DNA of 7,080 bases from Candidatus Woesearchaeota archaeon (GTDB taxonomy: Archaea; Nanobdellota; Nanobdellia; SCGC-AAA011-G17; GW2011-AR20). A program made the position numbers and the translations under genes. The stretch is taken from assembly GCA_018302885.1 (NCBI GenBank), contig JAGVZC010000034.1, positions 1-7,080 on the forward strand. The letters are read 5' to 3'. Below, piece by piece: positions 1 to 5,019 of the stretch. Under the pieces are notes generated by a model, which saw nothing but the letters and a program-made list of their open reading frames with translations, did no database searches and was not told where the DNA came from. Each line of letters opens with the position of its first letter. Position 1 is the stretch's first letter.

Positions 1-40
1 CAATCTAGATTTCTTCATTTTAACCCTGAAATAAGGTGTT

Positions 41-84
41 TTTAGTATTTATAAGTTTTTTGTTACTAAGGGGTGAGGATAAAA
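41..84. repeat. 44-bp direct repeat, left copy
   Basis: This 44-bp stretch is identical to 4105-4148 and in the same orientation; the match stops at base 40 and base 85. Read on the minus strand it encodes the last 11 residues and stop of the metallopeptidase at 4113-4817 (ending LVTKNL). Here, however, the codon just upstream of those residues is a stop, so this copy is an orphan gene end and not part of a gene. Together with the right copy it brackets the nucleotide-metabolism block like a pair of attachment sites. An assembly join at the repeat cannot be excluded. Confidence 0.93.
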
Positions 85-103
85 TTATCAATATAGGTAG
101 ATT

Positions 104-112
104 TTTATATTA
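104..112 (+). promoter_or_regulatory. TATA box of the DNA glycosylase gene
   Basis: The AT-only stretch TTTATATTA is centred about 24 nt before the ATG at 131. This is the archaeal TATA-to-start spacing that gives a leaderless transcript. No Shine-Dalgarno precedes the ATG. Confidence 0.5.
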
Positions 113-130
113 AAATATAATCTCATTTTT

Positions 131-721
131 ATGATTCCTTTGAAAAGATCTTTTTTTGATAGAAAAACCGATATTGTTGCTAGAGAAATTTTAGGAAAGA
201 TAATTGTAAAAAAAGAAAACAATATTTCTTTGTTTGGAAAAATAGTAGAAACTGAAGCATATCTTGGAGAAGATGATCCTGCTGCTCATGCATTTGCTGG
301 TAGAACAAAAAGAACAGAAGTTTTATATGGTCTTCCTGGACATGCTTATGTTTTTAGATTAAGAGCGTATTATTGTTTAAATATTGTTGCAGAAAGTGAA
401 AACTCTCCAGGCTGTGTTTTAATAAGAGCACTGGAACCTTTAGAAGGGTTTGATTTAATGGTTAAAAGAAGAGGAGTAGATAAAAAAGATCTTGTTAATT
501 TATGTAATGGTCCTGGAAAATTATGTCAAGCATTTAATATAAATTTAAACCATTATGGTTGTGATTTAACTAATTCGGATTCTGAACTGTTTATAATTGA
601 AAATGAAAATGAAAGAATTGAGATTATAACAACGCCAAGAATAGGCATATCTAAGGCAACTGATTGGAATCAGAGATATATTATAAAATCAAATCCTTAT
701 ATTTCAAAATATAAATTTTAG
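131..721 (+). CDS. 3-methyladenine DNA glycosylase, AAG/MPG family
   Basis: This base-excision repair enzyme of the alkyladenine glycosylase family removes alkylated or deaminated purines such as 3-methyladenine and hypoxanthine from DNA. At 196 residues it is full length for the microbial family. Visible family motifs are VETEAYLG (residues 39-46) with catalytic Glu42, Tyr44 and His53 (human E125, Y127, H136), Asn84 (human N169), Arg99 in LIRALEPLEG (human R182), CNGPGKLCQA (125-134) and the C-terminal TPRIGI...ATDW. Oddly, the segment that normally reads YxxYGMxxCxN is FRLRAYYCLN here (75-84). It is one residue short and has no Tyr where human Tyr162 wedges into DNA. The gene is convergent with thymidylate kinase and their stops overlap by 4 bp. 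The ATG at 131 fits a leaderless start behind the TATA box. The family assignment is secure; activity on the usual substrates is less so. Confidence 0.93.
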   Translation: MIPLKRSFFDRKTDIVAREILGKIIVKKENNISLFGKIVETEAYLGEDDPAAHAFAGRTKRTEVLYGLPGHAYVFRLRAYYCLNIVAESENSPGCVLIRALEPLEGFDLMVKRRGVDKKDLVNLCNGPGKLCQAFNINLNHYGCDLTNSDSELFIIENENERIEIITTPRIGISKATDWNQRYIIKSNPYISKYKF

Positions 722-1356
722 TTTATTTTACTAAAAACAGTTTCATAAACTTCCTCTATACTTTTTCCTTCTGTATCTATTAAATCAATTCTTTCATTAA
801 ATCTATCTGAAATTATTTCATATTGTTCTAAGACTTTTTTTAAAAAATTCAGTTTTTCATATTTTGATATTTTAGACTTTCTTTTAATTCTTTCAAAAGC
901 AATTTCTGGATTAATTTTAAAAAGAAATGTTTTATCTGGATTAATTAACACCCCCTCTTCAATTAAGCTATTATGCAAATCTATTAAATAGTCTAAAGAT
1001 TTTTTTGAAGATCCAAAAAATTTTTCTAATCTTAAACTTTGGTAAGCAAACCAACTATCAGAAAATCTATCTGCTATAATTATTGATCCTTTATTTAATT
1101 CTGGTTTAATAAACCTATTCACATTATCAACCCTAGAAGATAATAACAATAAAGCTTCGCTAAATTTATCAACTCTTTGTGAATGTTCAAAAAGATCATA
1201 AAGTTCATACCAAGGATTTTTATCTCTTATCGGATCTCTTGTTTTATAAATTTTAACTCCTTTTTCTTCCATTCTTTCAACCAATAAACTAACTATTGTG
1301 GATTTACCAGAACCATCAATCCCTTCAAAACTAATAAAATTATTCTTATATTCCAT
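718..1356 (-). CDS. tmk: Thymidylate (dTMP) kinase
   Basis: This cytosolic enzyme phosphorylates dTMP to dTDP with ATP, the step before nucleoside diphosphate kinase on the way to dTTP; an NDK lies in the same block. The 212-residue length is normal. The Walker A P-loop GIDGSGKST is at residues 12-20, the TRDP segment (bacterial TREPGGT) at 39-42, and the DR motif at 96-97 in ADRFSDSWFAYQ, followed by a basic LID-like segment around 155-168 (ERIKRKSKISKYEK). The GGT after TRDP is missing, so this is a divergent, archaeal-type member. The ATG at 1356 sits 29 nt from a palindromic TATA box shared with the divergent deaminase gene, implying a leaderless mRNA. The 3' end overlaps the glycosylase stop by 4 bp. 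A related small nucleotide kinase is possible but less likely. Confidence 0.9.
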   Translation of the reverse strand: MEYKNNFISFEGIDGSGKSTIVSLLVERMEEKGVKIYKTRDPIRDKNPWYELYDLFEHSQRVDKFSEALLLLSSRVDNVNRFIKPELNKGSIIIADRFSDSWFAYQSLRLEKFFGSSKKSLDYLIDLHNSLIEEGVLINPDKTFLFKINPEIAFERIKRKSKISKYEKLNFLKKVLEQYEIISDRFNERIDLIDTEGKSIEEVYETVFSKIN

Positions 1357-1380
1357 AACTCCTAAAAAATTACTACAGAT

Positions 1381-1388
1381 TTATATAA
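1381..1388. promoter_or_regulatory. Shared bidirectional TATA box (tmk and deaminase)
   Basis: The perfect palindrome TTATATAA lies almost exactly midway between the divergent ATGs at 1356 (-) and 1409 (+), about 24-28 nt from each. It is the only good TATA element in the 52-bp spacer. One TBP site could therefore serve both directions, with orientation set by flanking BRE sequence or left ambiguous. Confidence 0.6.
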
Positions 1389-1408
1389 TTTTTGGTAATA
1401 ATATTTTT

Positions 1409-1888
1409 ATGAAATATGAACCTAAAGAAGAATTTATGAGGGAGGCAATTAGAGTAGCACATTTAGCCAGAGGTAATGGTGATTATTCTATAGGTTCTGT
1501 AATAGTATACGAAAATAGAATAATCTCTTTAGGAGAAAACAGAGTAAAAGTTGATAAAGATCCAACATCTCATGCTGAAATAGTTGCTATAAGAAGGGCT
1601 AGTAAAATATTAGAAAATCGACATATCGAAGGAGCAGTTTTGTATACAACACATGAGCCATGTCCAATGTGTGTTTCTGCTGCAGTTTGGGGAAAACTTT
1701 CTGGAATAATTTCAGGAACATATATTGATGATATGACTAAATATCATGAAGATAATTCTAACAATGAATGGTTATGGAGAACAATAAAAATAGATCCTCA
1801 AGAAATAATAAATAAATCTACAGAAAATATTTTTTTAATTAGGGGTTTTATGAGGGATGAGTGTTTAAAATTATTTCACAATTACTGA
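1409..1888 (+). CDS. Zinc nucleoside/nucleobase deaminase (cytidine/guanine deaminase family)
   Basis: This cytosolic hydrolytic deaminase belongs to the CMP/dCMP deaminase superfamily, the group containing guanine deaminase and tRNA adenosine deaminase. The zinc site is complete: HAE at residues 55-57 (His55 ligand, Glu57 proton shuttle) and PCPMC at 84-88 (Cys85 and Cys88). The C-terminal region, with a WLWR segment and a final RDECLKLF, recalls guanine-deaminase-like salvage enzymes more than TadA, but the substrate cannot be read from sequence. I start it at ATG 1409 (159 residues): this sits about 24 nt from the shared TATA box and begins just before the first family-like segment. An earlier ATG at 1298 would place 37 unrelated residues antisense to tmk. 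The 3' end overlaps the convergent neighbour by 18 bp. A role feeding or cleaning the nucleotide pool is inferred from context. Confidence 0.87.
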   Translation: MKYEPKEEFMREAIRVAHLARGNGDYSIGSVIVYENRIISLGENRVKVDKDPTSHAEIVAIRRASKILENRHIEGAVLYTTHEPCPMCVSAAVWGKLSGIISGTYIDDMTKYHEDNSNNEWLWRTIKIDPQEIINKSTENIFLIRGFMRDECLKLFHNY

Positions 1889-2218
1889 TTTCAATTCTTC
1901 AATTTGTTTTTTATTTAATTCCCATTCATTATCAAATAAATCTATGAATCTTATTTTTTTTCCAATATTTTTTGCGTGATTTAACTCTAAAATTGTTCCT
2001 TCTGATAACCCAAAAAACCACAATTCATCACAAATTTCTATAGATTTAAGACAAAAATTAATGGTTTTCTCTCTTCCTATTGGTCCATCTTCAAAGATAT
2101 TTATGGGAAAAGAAAAAAATGGAAAAAAAGGTGCGTTTCCAGTTGATAATACTTTATTTATAATTTCATTAGATTTATGGAAAATTCTTTTAGGAGTAGC
2201 ACAATATATAAGTTTCAT
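1871..2218 (-). CDS. Nucleoside 2-deoxyribosyltransferase-like protein
   Basis: This small (115-residue) Rossmann-like protein resembles the nucleoside 2-deoxyribosyltransferase / DUF4406-type group. Those proteins exchange or hydrolyse the base of (deoxy)nucleosides or nucleotides. Visible features are an opening beta strand (MKLIYCATP), an aromatic loop PFFPFFSFP at 30-38, IGRE at 47-50, CDELWFFG at 63-70 and a Glu-containing SEGTILELNHAK at 72-83, where the family keeps its catalytic Glu; then a strand after GKKI. It is shorter than classical transferases and may be a hydrolase or nucleotide-binding relative. It diverges from the rdgB-like gene across a 51-bp spacer and converges with the deaminase, overlapping it by 18 bp. 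No Shine-Dalgarno is seen, and the ATG at 2218 fits a leaderless start. The fold is fairly likely; the exact reaction is unknown. Confidence 0.68.
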   Translation of the reverse strand: MKLIYCATPKRIFHKSNEIINKVLSTGNAPFFPFFSFPINIFEDGPIGREKTINFCLKSIEICDELWFFGLSEGTILELNHAKNIGKKIRFIDLFDNEWELNKKQIEELKSVIVK

Positions 2219-2239
2219 TATATTCTAGATAACAATAAA

Positions 2240-2250
2240 CTTTTTAAGTT
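2240..2250. promoter_or_regulatory. Shared TATA-like element (NDT-like and RdgB genes)
   Basis: The AT-rich core CTTTTTAAGTT lies near the middle of the 51-bp spacer between the divergent ATGs at 2218 (-) and 2270 (+), about 25-27 nt from each. It repeats the layout seen at 1381-1388. The core is weaker as a TATA box than TTATATAA, so this is a positional call. Confidence 0.4.
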
Positions 2251-2269
2251 ATTCTAAAATTACATATTA

Positions 2270-2821
2270 ATGGATTTTTTATTTATAACTTCCAATGAAA
2301 ATAAAATTAAAGAAGCTTCTTTAATAATAGGAAAGGAAGTGAAAAGTATTAATATTGATTTAAATGAAATTCAAGCAATAGAAGCAAAAGACATAGTTGA
2401 AAAGAAAGCAAGAGAAGCTTATGATAAAATCAAAAAACCAGTTATTGTTGAGGATACAGGATTACATATAAAAGAATTGAATGGTTTTCCCGGGGCATTA
2501 GTTAAATGGATGCTCAAATCAATTAAAGATGATGGAATTTGCAATTTAATTAGAAATAAAGAAAATAAAGAAGCTTATGCTGAAACATGTATTGGGTATT
2601 TTGATGGTTCTAATTTTTCAGTTTTTTCCGGAAGAATAGATGGATTTATATCTGACAAACCAAGAGGTAATAATGGTTTTGGATGGGACACTATTTTCAT
2701 ACCAAACGGTTTCTCAAAAACATTTGCAGAGATGAGTGATGAAGAGAAAAATAACATTTCAATGAGAAAAATGGCTTTTATAAAGTTTAAAGAATTTATT
2801 GACAATAAAGATATTTATTAG
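2270..2821 (+). CDS. rdgB: XTP/dITP pyrophosphatase (RdgB/HAM1 family)
   Basis: This cytosolic house-cleaning enzyme hydrolyses non-canonical purine nucleoside triphosphates such as dITP and XTP to the monophosphate and pyrophosphate, keeping deaminated purines out of DNA. Its 183 residues are typical of archaeal Ham1 proteins. Motifs seen are the N-terminal TSNENKIKE (7-15), the acidic VEDTGLHIKELNGFPG (60-75) with Glu61/Asp62, PRGNNGFGWD (131-140), FIPNG (143-147), KTFAEM (150-155) and EEKN (158-161). The C-terminal nucleobase-recognition motif, normally SHR, reads SMR at 164-166; the matching His in human ITPA is His177. The ATG at 2270 is about 25 nt from a TATA-like element, so it is probably leaderless. 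Its stop directly abuts the end of the shifted reading frame of the next, convergent gene. The role fits the adjacent glycosylase, which removes hypoxanthine already in DNA. Confidence 0.92.
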   Translation: MDFLFITSNENKIKEASLIIGKEVKSINIDLNEIQAIEAKDIVEKKAREAYDKIKKPVIVEDTGLHIKELNGFPGALVKWMLKSIKDDGICNLIRNKENKEAYAETCIGYFDGSNFSVFSGRIDGFISDKPRGNNGFGWDTIFIPNGFSKTFAEMSDEEKNNISMRKMAFIKFKEFIDNKDIY

Positions 2822-3028
2822 CTATAATCTTTCTTGAATTAATGTCAATTCACCCGATTTATAATTGAATTTTAATATATTATATAAATTACATAATAAA
2901 ATCTTTTCTTTAATTTGACCTTTTACTCTTGAAGTTAAATTTTGGTCATCAAATTCTACTTCTAATCTTAATAAATGAATTAGTTCTCTTGGAATGTGTT
3001 GATGAATTATTATACATTTATCTATTTT
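2822..3028 (-). pseudogene. C-terminal part of the split gene, in the +1 frame
   Basis: This reading frame has no start codon of its own. It continues the gene at 3027-3398 if one T of the 8-T run (minus strand of 3029-3036) is skipped. It then runs 68 codons, beginning KIDKCIIIHQHIPRELIHLL, and stops at 2822-2824, exactly next to the rdgB stop. This fits the abutting 3' ends of the other convergent pairs. The peptide has ordinary composition with alternating charged and hydrophobic residues, unlike random AT-rich frame noise. The joined product would be about 191 residues. It may be a true mutation, a sequencing or assembly homopolymer error, or recoding at a shifty stop. Confidence 0.65.
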
Positions 3029-3398
3029 AAAAAAAATCTTTTAATTTTAATTCTGAATTTTCATATTTTAATATTGCTAAACTCATTAAACTTTTATTTT
3101 CAGATTCATTTGTGTGAGCATAATGAAAAAAAGTGGTATCATATGTAGAAAATACTGAGGTCTCACTTCCAAACAAACGCTTTCCAGAACTCCAATAGCT
3201 TCCTTTACCCCCCTCAGGCGATAAAGGTTTAATACCTTCTATATTAATTCTATAAAAACATTTGTTATTTTTTATACCATGAAAGATGTATTTTTCATTA
3301 TTAGAAATAGATATTATCTCTTTTACAATAAAAGGATCAACATTATTGCCTATGACATTAGCGACATTAATTGAAAATAAATCTAAATCTTCTTTCAT
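3027..3398 (-). CDS. Uncharacterised protein, frameshifted at a T8 run
   Basis: I do not recognise this gene with confidence. The first-frame product is 123 residues and ends prematurely in DFF at the homopolymer; the shifted frame adds 68 more (2822-3028). Residues 38-95 look like a conserved core: IFHGI (38-42), a GIKPLSPEGGKGSYW segment (55-69), SGKRLFG (71-77) and a D-T-T-F-F-H-Y-A-H string (87-95). The HG...EGI-K-P spacing loosely recalls ADP-ribosyltransferase-type proteins, but this is weak and not a call. It lies 18 bp downstream of the nucleoside diphosphate kinase on the same strand with no obvious promoter or Shine-Dalgarno between, so the two are probably co-transcribed. The ATG at 3398 is the first in frame. 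A nucleotide-linked function is suggested only by position. Confidence 0.6.
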   Translation of the reverse strand: MKEDLDLFSINVANVIGNNVDPFIVKEIISISNNEKYIFHGIKNNKCFYRINIEGIKPLSPEGGKGSYWSSGKRLFGSETSVFSTYDTTFFHYAHTNESENKSLMSLAILKYENSELKLKDFF

Positions 3399-3416
3399 AT
3401 TTTACTTTAATTAAAA

Positions 3417-4040
3417 TTATGTATTAATGCCAAATAATATTCCCCAATCTGGTCTTTTATAATCTATAAAATCACCTTTGGATATGTGGTTGTATTTAAT
3501 AAGAATATCTATTTCCCTATTGTAACTCTCTTTGCTATCAGATGCGTGCATAAAATTAGGAATTGGGATTAGTGTTGTATCAGGAATATCAATATCTGAT
3601 GATGAATAATCTCCTCTTATTGTACCCATTGGAGCTAGGACTGGTTGAAATTGTGCACTATATTTTTCAAAGATTATTTCTCCATCATTTGATTTATATT
3701 TTGGAATTCCTCCAGCAAGTTTTCTCATAGTAACAATACTGTTTGGTCCTTCAACAACCCCTGCTAATGTTGGATATTCTATCATTTTTGTAAATATCTC
3801 AATCATATCTTCTTTTGGTTCCCAATTATTTACAACTTCTTTATAAAATTCAATAACTGATTTCTTAGAAAATTTAAACATTTTCAATAAAGGAGTCTTA
3901 AAATGTAACCTTTGTATCCTTCTAAGGATTTCTGGATATTCACCAGTTAATATACTTTCTGGTTTACATAAAATTAAAGTCCTTTCTCTACATCTTTTTT
4001 CTAAATCTTCTTGTTTTAATTTTACTAATTTATTTTTCAT
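3417..4040 (-). CDS. ndk: Nucleoside diphosphate kinase, long form
   Basis: This cytosolic enzyme transfers the gamma phosphate between nucleoside di- and triphosphates through a phospho-histidine, completing dTTP synthesis after the thymidylate kinase in this block. Family residues are visible: RTLILCKPES (20-29) with Lys26, EGPNSIVTMRKLAGG (97-111) with Arg106, MGTIRGDYS (138-146) with Arg142, and NFMHASDS (162-169) with catalytic His165 followed by REI at 175-177. At 207 residues it exceeds the usual ~150. The extra length is a ~18-residue N-terminal extension, an insertion between the LAGG and MGTIRGD motifs, and a C-terminal tail after REI. The active site appears intact. The ATG at 4040 is about 26 nt from the palindromic TATA element at 4061-4070, so the mRNA is probably leaderless. 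The gene heads a two-gene unit with the frameshifted gene downstream. Confidence 0.85.
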   Translation of the reverse strand: MKNKLVKLKQEDLEKRCRERTLILCKPESILTGEYPEILRRIQRLHFKTPLLKMFKFSKKSVIEFYKEVVNNWEPKEDMIEIFTKMIEYPTLAGVVEGPNSIVTMRKLAGGIPKYKSNDGEIIFEKYSAQFQPVLAPMGTIRGDYSSSDIDIPDTTLIPIPNFMHASDSKESYNREIDILIKYNHISKGDFIDYKRPDWGILFGINT

Positions 4041-4060
4041 ACCTAATATAAATCACCAAT

Positions 4061-4070
4061 ATTTATAAAT
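4061..4070 (-). promoter_or_regulatory. TATA box of the NDK gene
   Basis: The palindrome ATTTATAAAT is centred about 26 nt upstream of the minus-strand ATG at 4040, the spacing of an archaeal leaderless promoter. The 72-bp gap to the peptidase stop holds only this element and the right 44-bp repeat. Confidence 0.55.
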
Positions 4071-4104
4071 TTTTGTATTATCTTAATTATAAGGTAGTCA
4101 ATTA

Positions 4105-4148
4105 TTTAGTATTTATAAGTTTTTTGTTACTAAGGGGTGAGGATAAAA
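4105..4148. repeat. 44-bp direct repeat, right copy (peptidase gene 3' end)
   Basis: Identical to 41-84. It covers the last 11 codons and stop of the peptidase gene plus 8 nt beyond the stop. This copy belongs to an intact reading frame, so it is likely the original site and the left copy the duplicate. Confidence 0.93.
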
Positions 4149-4817
4149 ATATTTATCATCCTTAAGATAAGCTATGCAATTCTCCAATAAAACATTAAAA
4201 TCCTTGTTTTTAATCCATTGTTGTTCTATGAATAATCTTAACTCCCTATGCTGAGGATATCCATTATCTTCAAGCAACCACATATCCTTGAATTCATTAT
4301 TCAGAAGAACTGTTAAAGCTTCCTTTAAATCATCTGTCTTGGAATATCCTATTTCCTTTTCTATCTCATCCCAGAAATAAATATGAAAATGAATATGAAA
4401 TAACTCATGTCCAATAATTACCATTGCTCTTGGTATATTTGAAAAAAAACTTACCATAAACCATTTTTCTTTAAAGTTATAAGGACATTTCATTATAGTT
4501 GTCAAATAAGCAGTTATGTTACCAGAAAATCTTCTTTTAGTTATATTCTCTAATCTCATAAAATATTCATTCTCAATTTCACTCCATGACTTTTGGAAGC
4601 TTTCTAATGTCAATTGAATTATTTTAGAGTTATGAATTTTAGAAAGATAACTCAATATTTCTTCTTTACATTCATTAAATTCCTTATCTTTTGAAATTGA
4701 GCGGATATACTCTGGAACATATCCACTAAAATTACCTAATCTTGAGAATTTGTTGGAAGTTTCCCAATTATTAAAAGCATCTTTTTCTCTATCTAATTTA
4801 AAACTTACAGTAGACAA
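4113..4817 (-). CDS. Putative HExxH zinc metallopeptidase of the peptide operon
   Basis: This 234-residue protein contains a zinc-peptidase signature HELFH at residues 137-141, set in IIGHELFHIHFH. Glu166 in DDLKEAL, 25 residues after the motif, could be the third ligand as in gluzincins. No signal peptide or membrane segment is evident, so it is probably cytosolic. It follows the Cys-rich peptide gene after a 10-bp gap, on the same strand and in the same probable transcript as the radical SAM gene. The simplest inference is that it removes the leader of the modified peptide; a role in immunity or an unrelated one is possible. The start is a TTG at 4817: an in-frame stop lies two codons upstream, and the next Met is near residue 87. 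No Shine-Dalgarno is visible, so translation may be coupled. The last 11 codons lie in the 44-bp repeat. Confidence 0.7.
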   Translation of the reverse strand: MSTVSFKLDREKDAFNNWETSNKFSRLGNFSGYVPEYIRSISKDKEFNECKEEILSYLSKIHNSKIIQLTLESFQKSWSEIENEYFMRLENITKRRFSGNITAYLTTIMKCPYNFKEKWFMVSFFSNIPRAMVIIGHELFHIHFHIYFWDEIEKEIGYSKTDDLKEALTVLLNNEFKDMWLLEDNGYPQHRELRLFIEQQWIKNKDFNVLLENCIAYLKDDKYFYPHPLVTKNL

Positions 4818-4827
4818 TTTATTTTAT

Positions 4828-5019
4828 TTAACTTTGATATTCACAAAATGTACAGTCAGTGCATTGCACAGTACAATCATTTCTACAATCAGTTGGGCAA
4901 TATAGTGGACATTCCAAAGTTTCATCCCTCATTATAGGATAACTTTTACCCACTGATTTTTCCTTACTTGAAACCCCTGTTGTTTGATGTCTTTTCAAAA
5001 GTTCAACTAAATTTTCCAT
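4828..5019 (-). CDS. Cys-rich RiPP-like precursor peptide
   Basis: This is a 63-residue peptide beginning MENLVELLKRHQTTG. The first ~36 residues contain no Cys and resemble a leader; the last 27 form a Cys-rich tail. Cys residues fall at 37, 41, 45, 49, 53, 56 and 59, giving CX3CX3CX3CX3CX2CX2C, with mostly Asp, Thr and Pro between. I chose the ATG at 5019, not the longer open frame upstream, because an AGGGAGG Shine-Dalgarno ends 8 nt before it and the upstream frame is antisense-free coding sequence of the radical SAM gene. It overlaps the radical SAM 3' end by 17 nt and precedes the metallopeptidase. Known: radical SAM/SPASM enzymes beside short Cys-rich peptides commonly install thioether links (sactipeptides, ranthipeptides/SCIFF). 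Inferred: this is such a substrate. A metal-binding peptide is the main alternative. Confidence 0.78.
   Translation of the reverse strand: MENLVELLKRHQTTGVSSKEKSVGKSYPIMRDETLECPLYCPTDCRNDCTVQCTDCTFCEYQS

Larger units (their letters stand above)
41..4148. mobile_element. Possible integrated cassette bounded by 44-bp direct repeats
   Basis: Seen: perfect 44-bp direct repeats at 41-84 and 4105-4148 enclose seven genes of DNA repair and nucleotide metabolism. The right repeat is the 3' end of the peptidase gene, and the left is a duplicate of just that end. Known: elements integrated by tyrosine recombinases often target the 3' end of a gene and restore it, leaving direct repeats at both ends. 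Inferred: the block could have integrated downstream of the peptidase gene as one unit. Against this, no integrase lies inside, the genes look like chromosomal housekeeping functions, and the target is a protein gene and not a tRNA. A local duplication or a short-read assembly join are alternatives. Confidence 0.35.

Noticed and set aside
1298..1408. Longer N-terminus for the deaminase from an upstream ATG
   Set aside because: The 37 extra residues are antisense to tmk, do not resemble the family, and the ATG at 1409 has the correct TATA spacing.
2575..2805. Minus-strand open frame inside rdgB
   Set aside because: Antisense shadow of a clearly conserved gene, with no promoter or recognisable content.
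41..4148. CRISPR-like or transposon terminal repeats
   Set aside because: There are only two copies, direct and not inverted, 4 kb apart and coding for a gene end; no transposase is seen.
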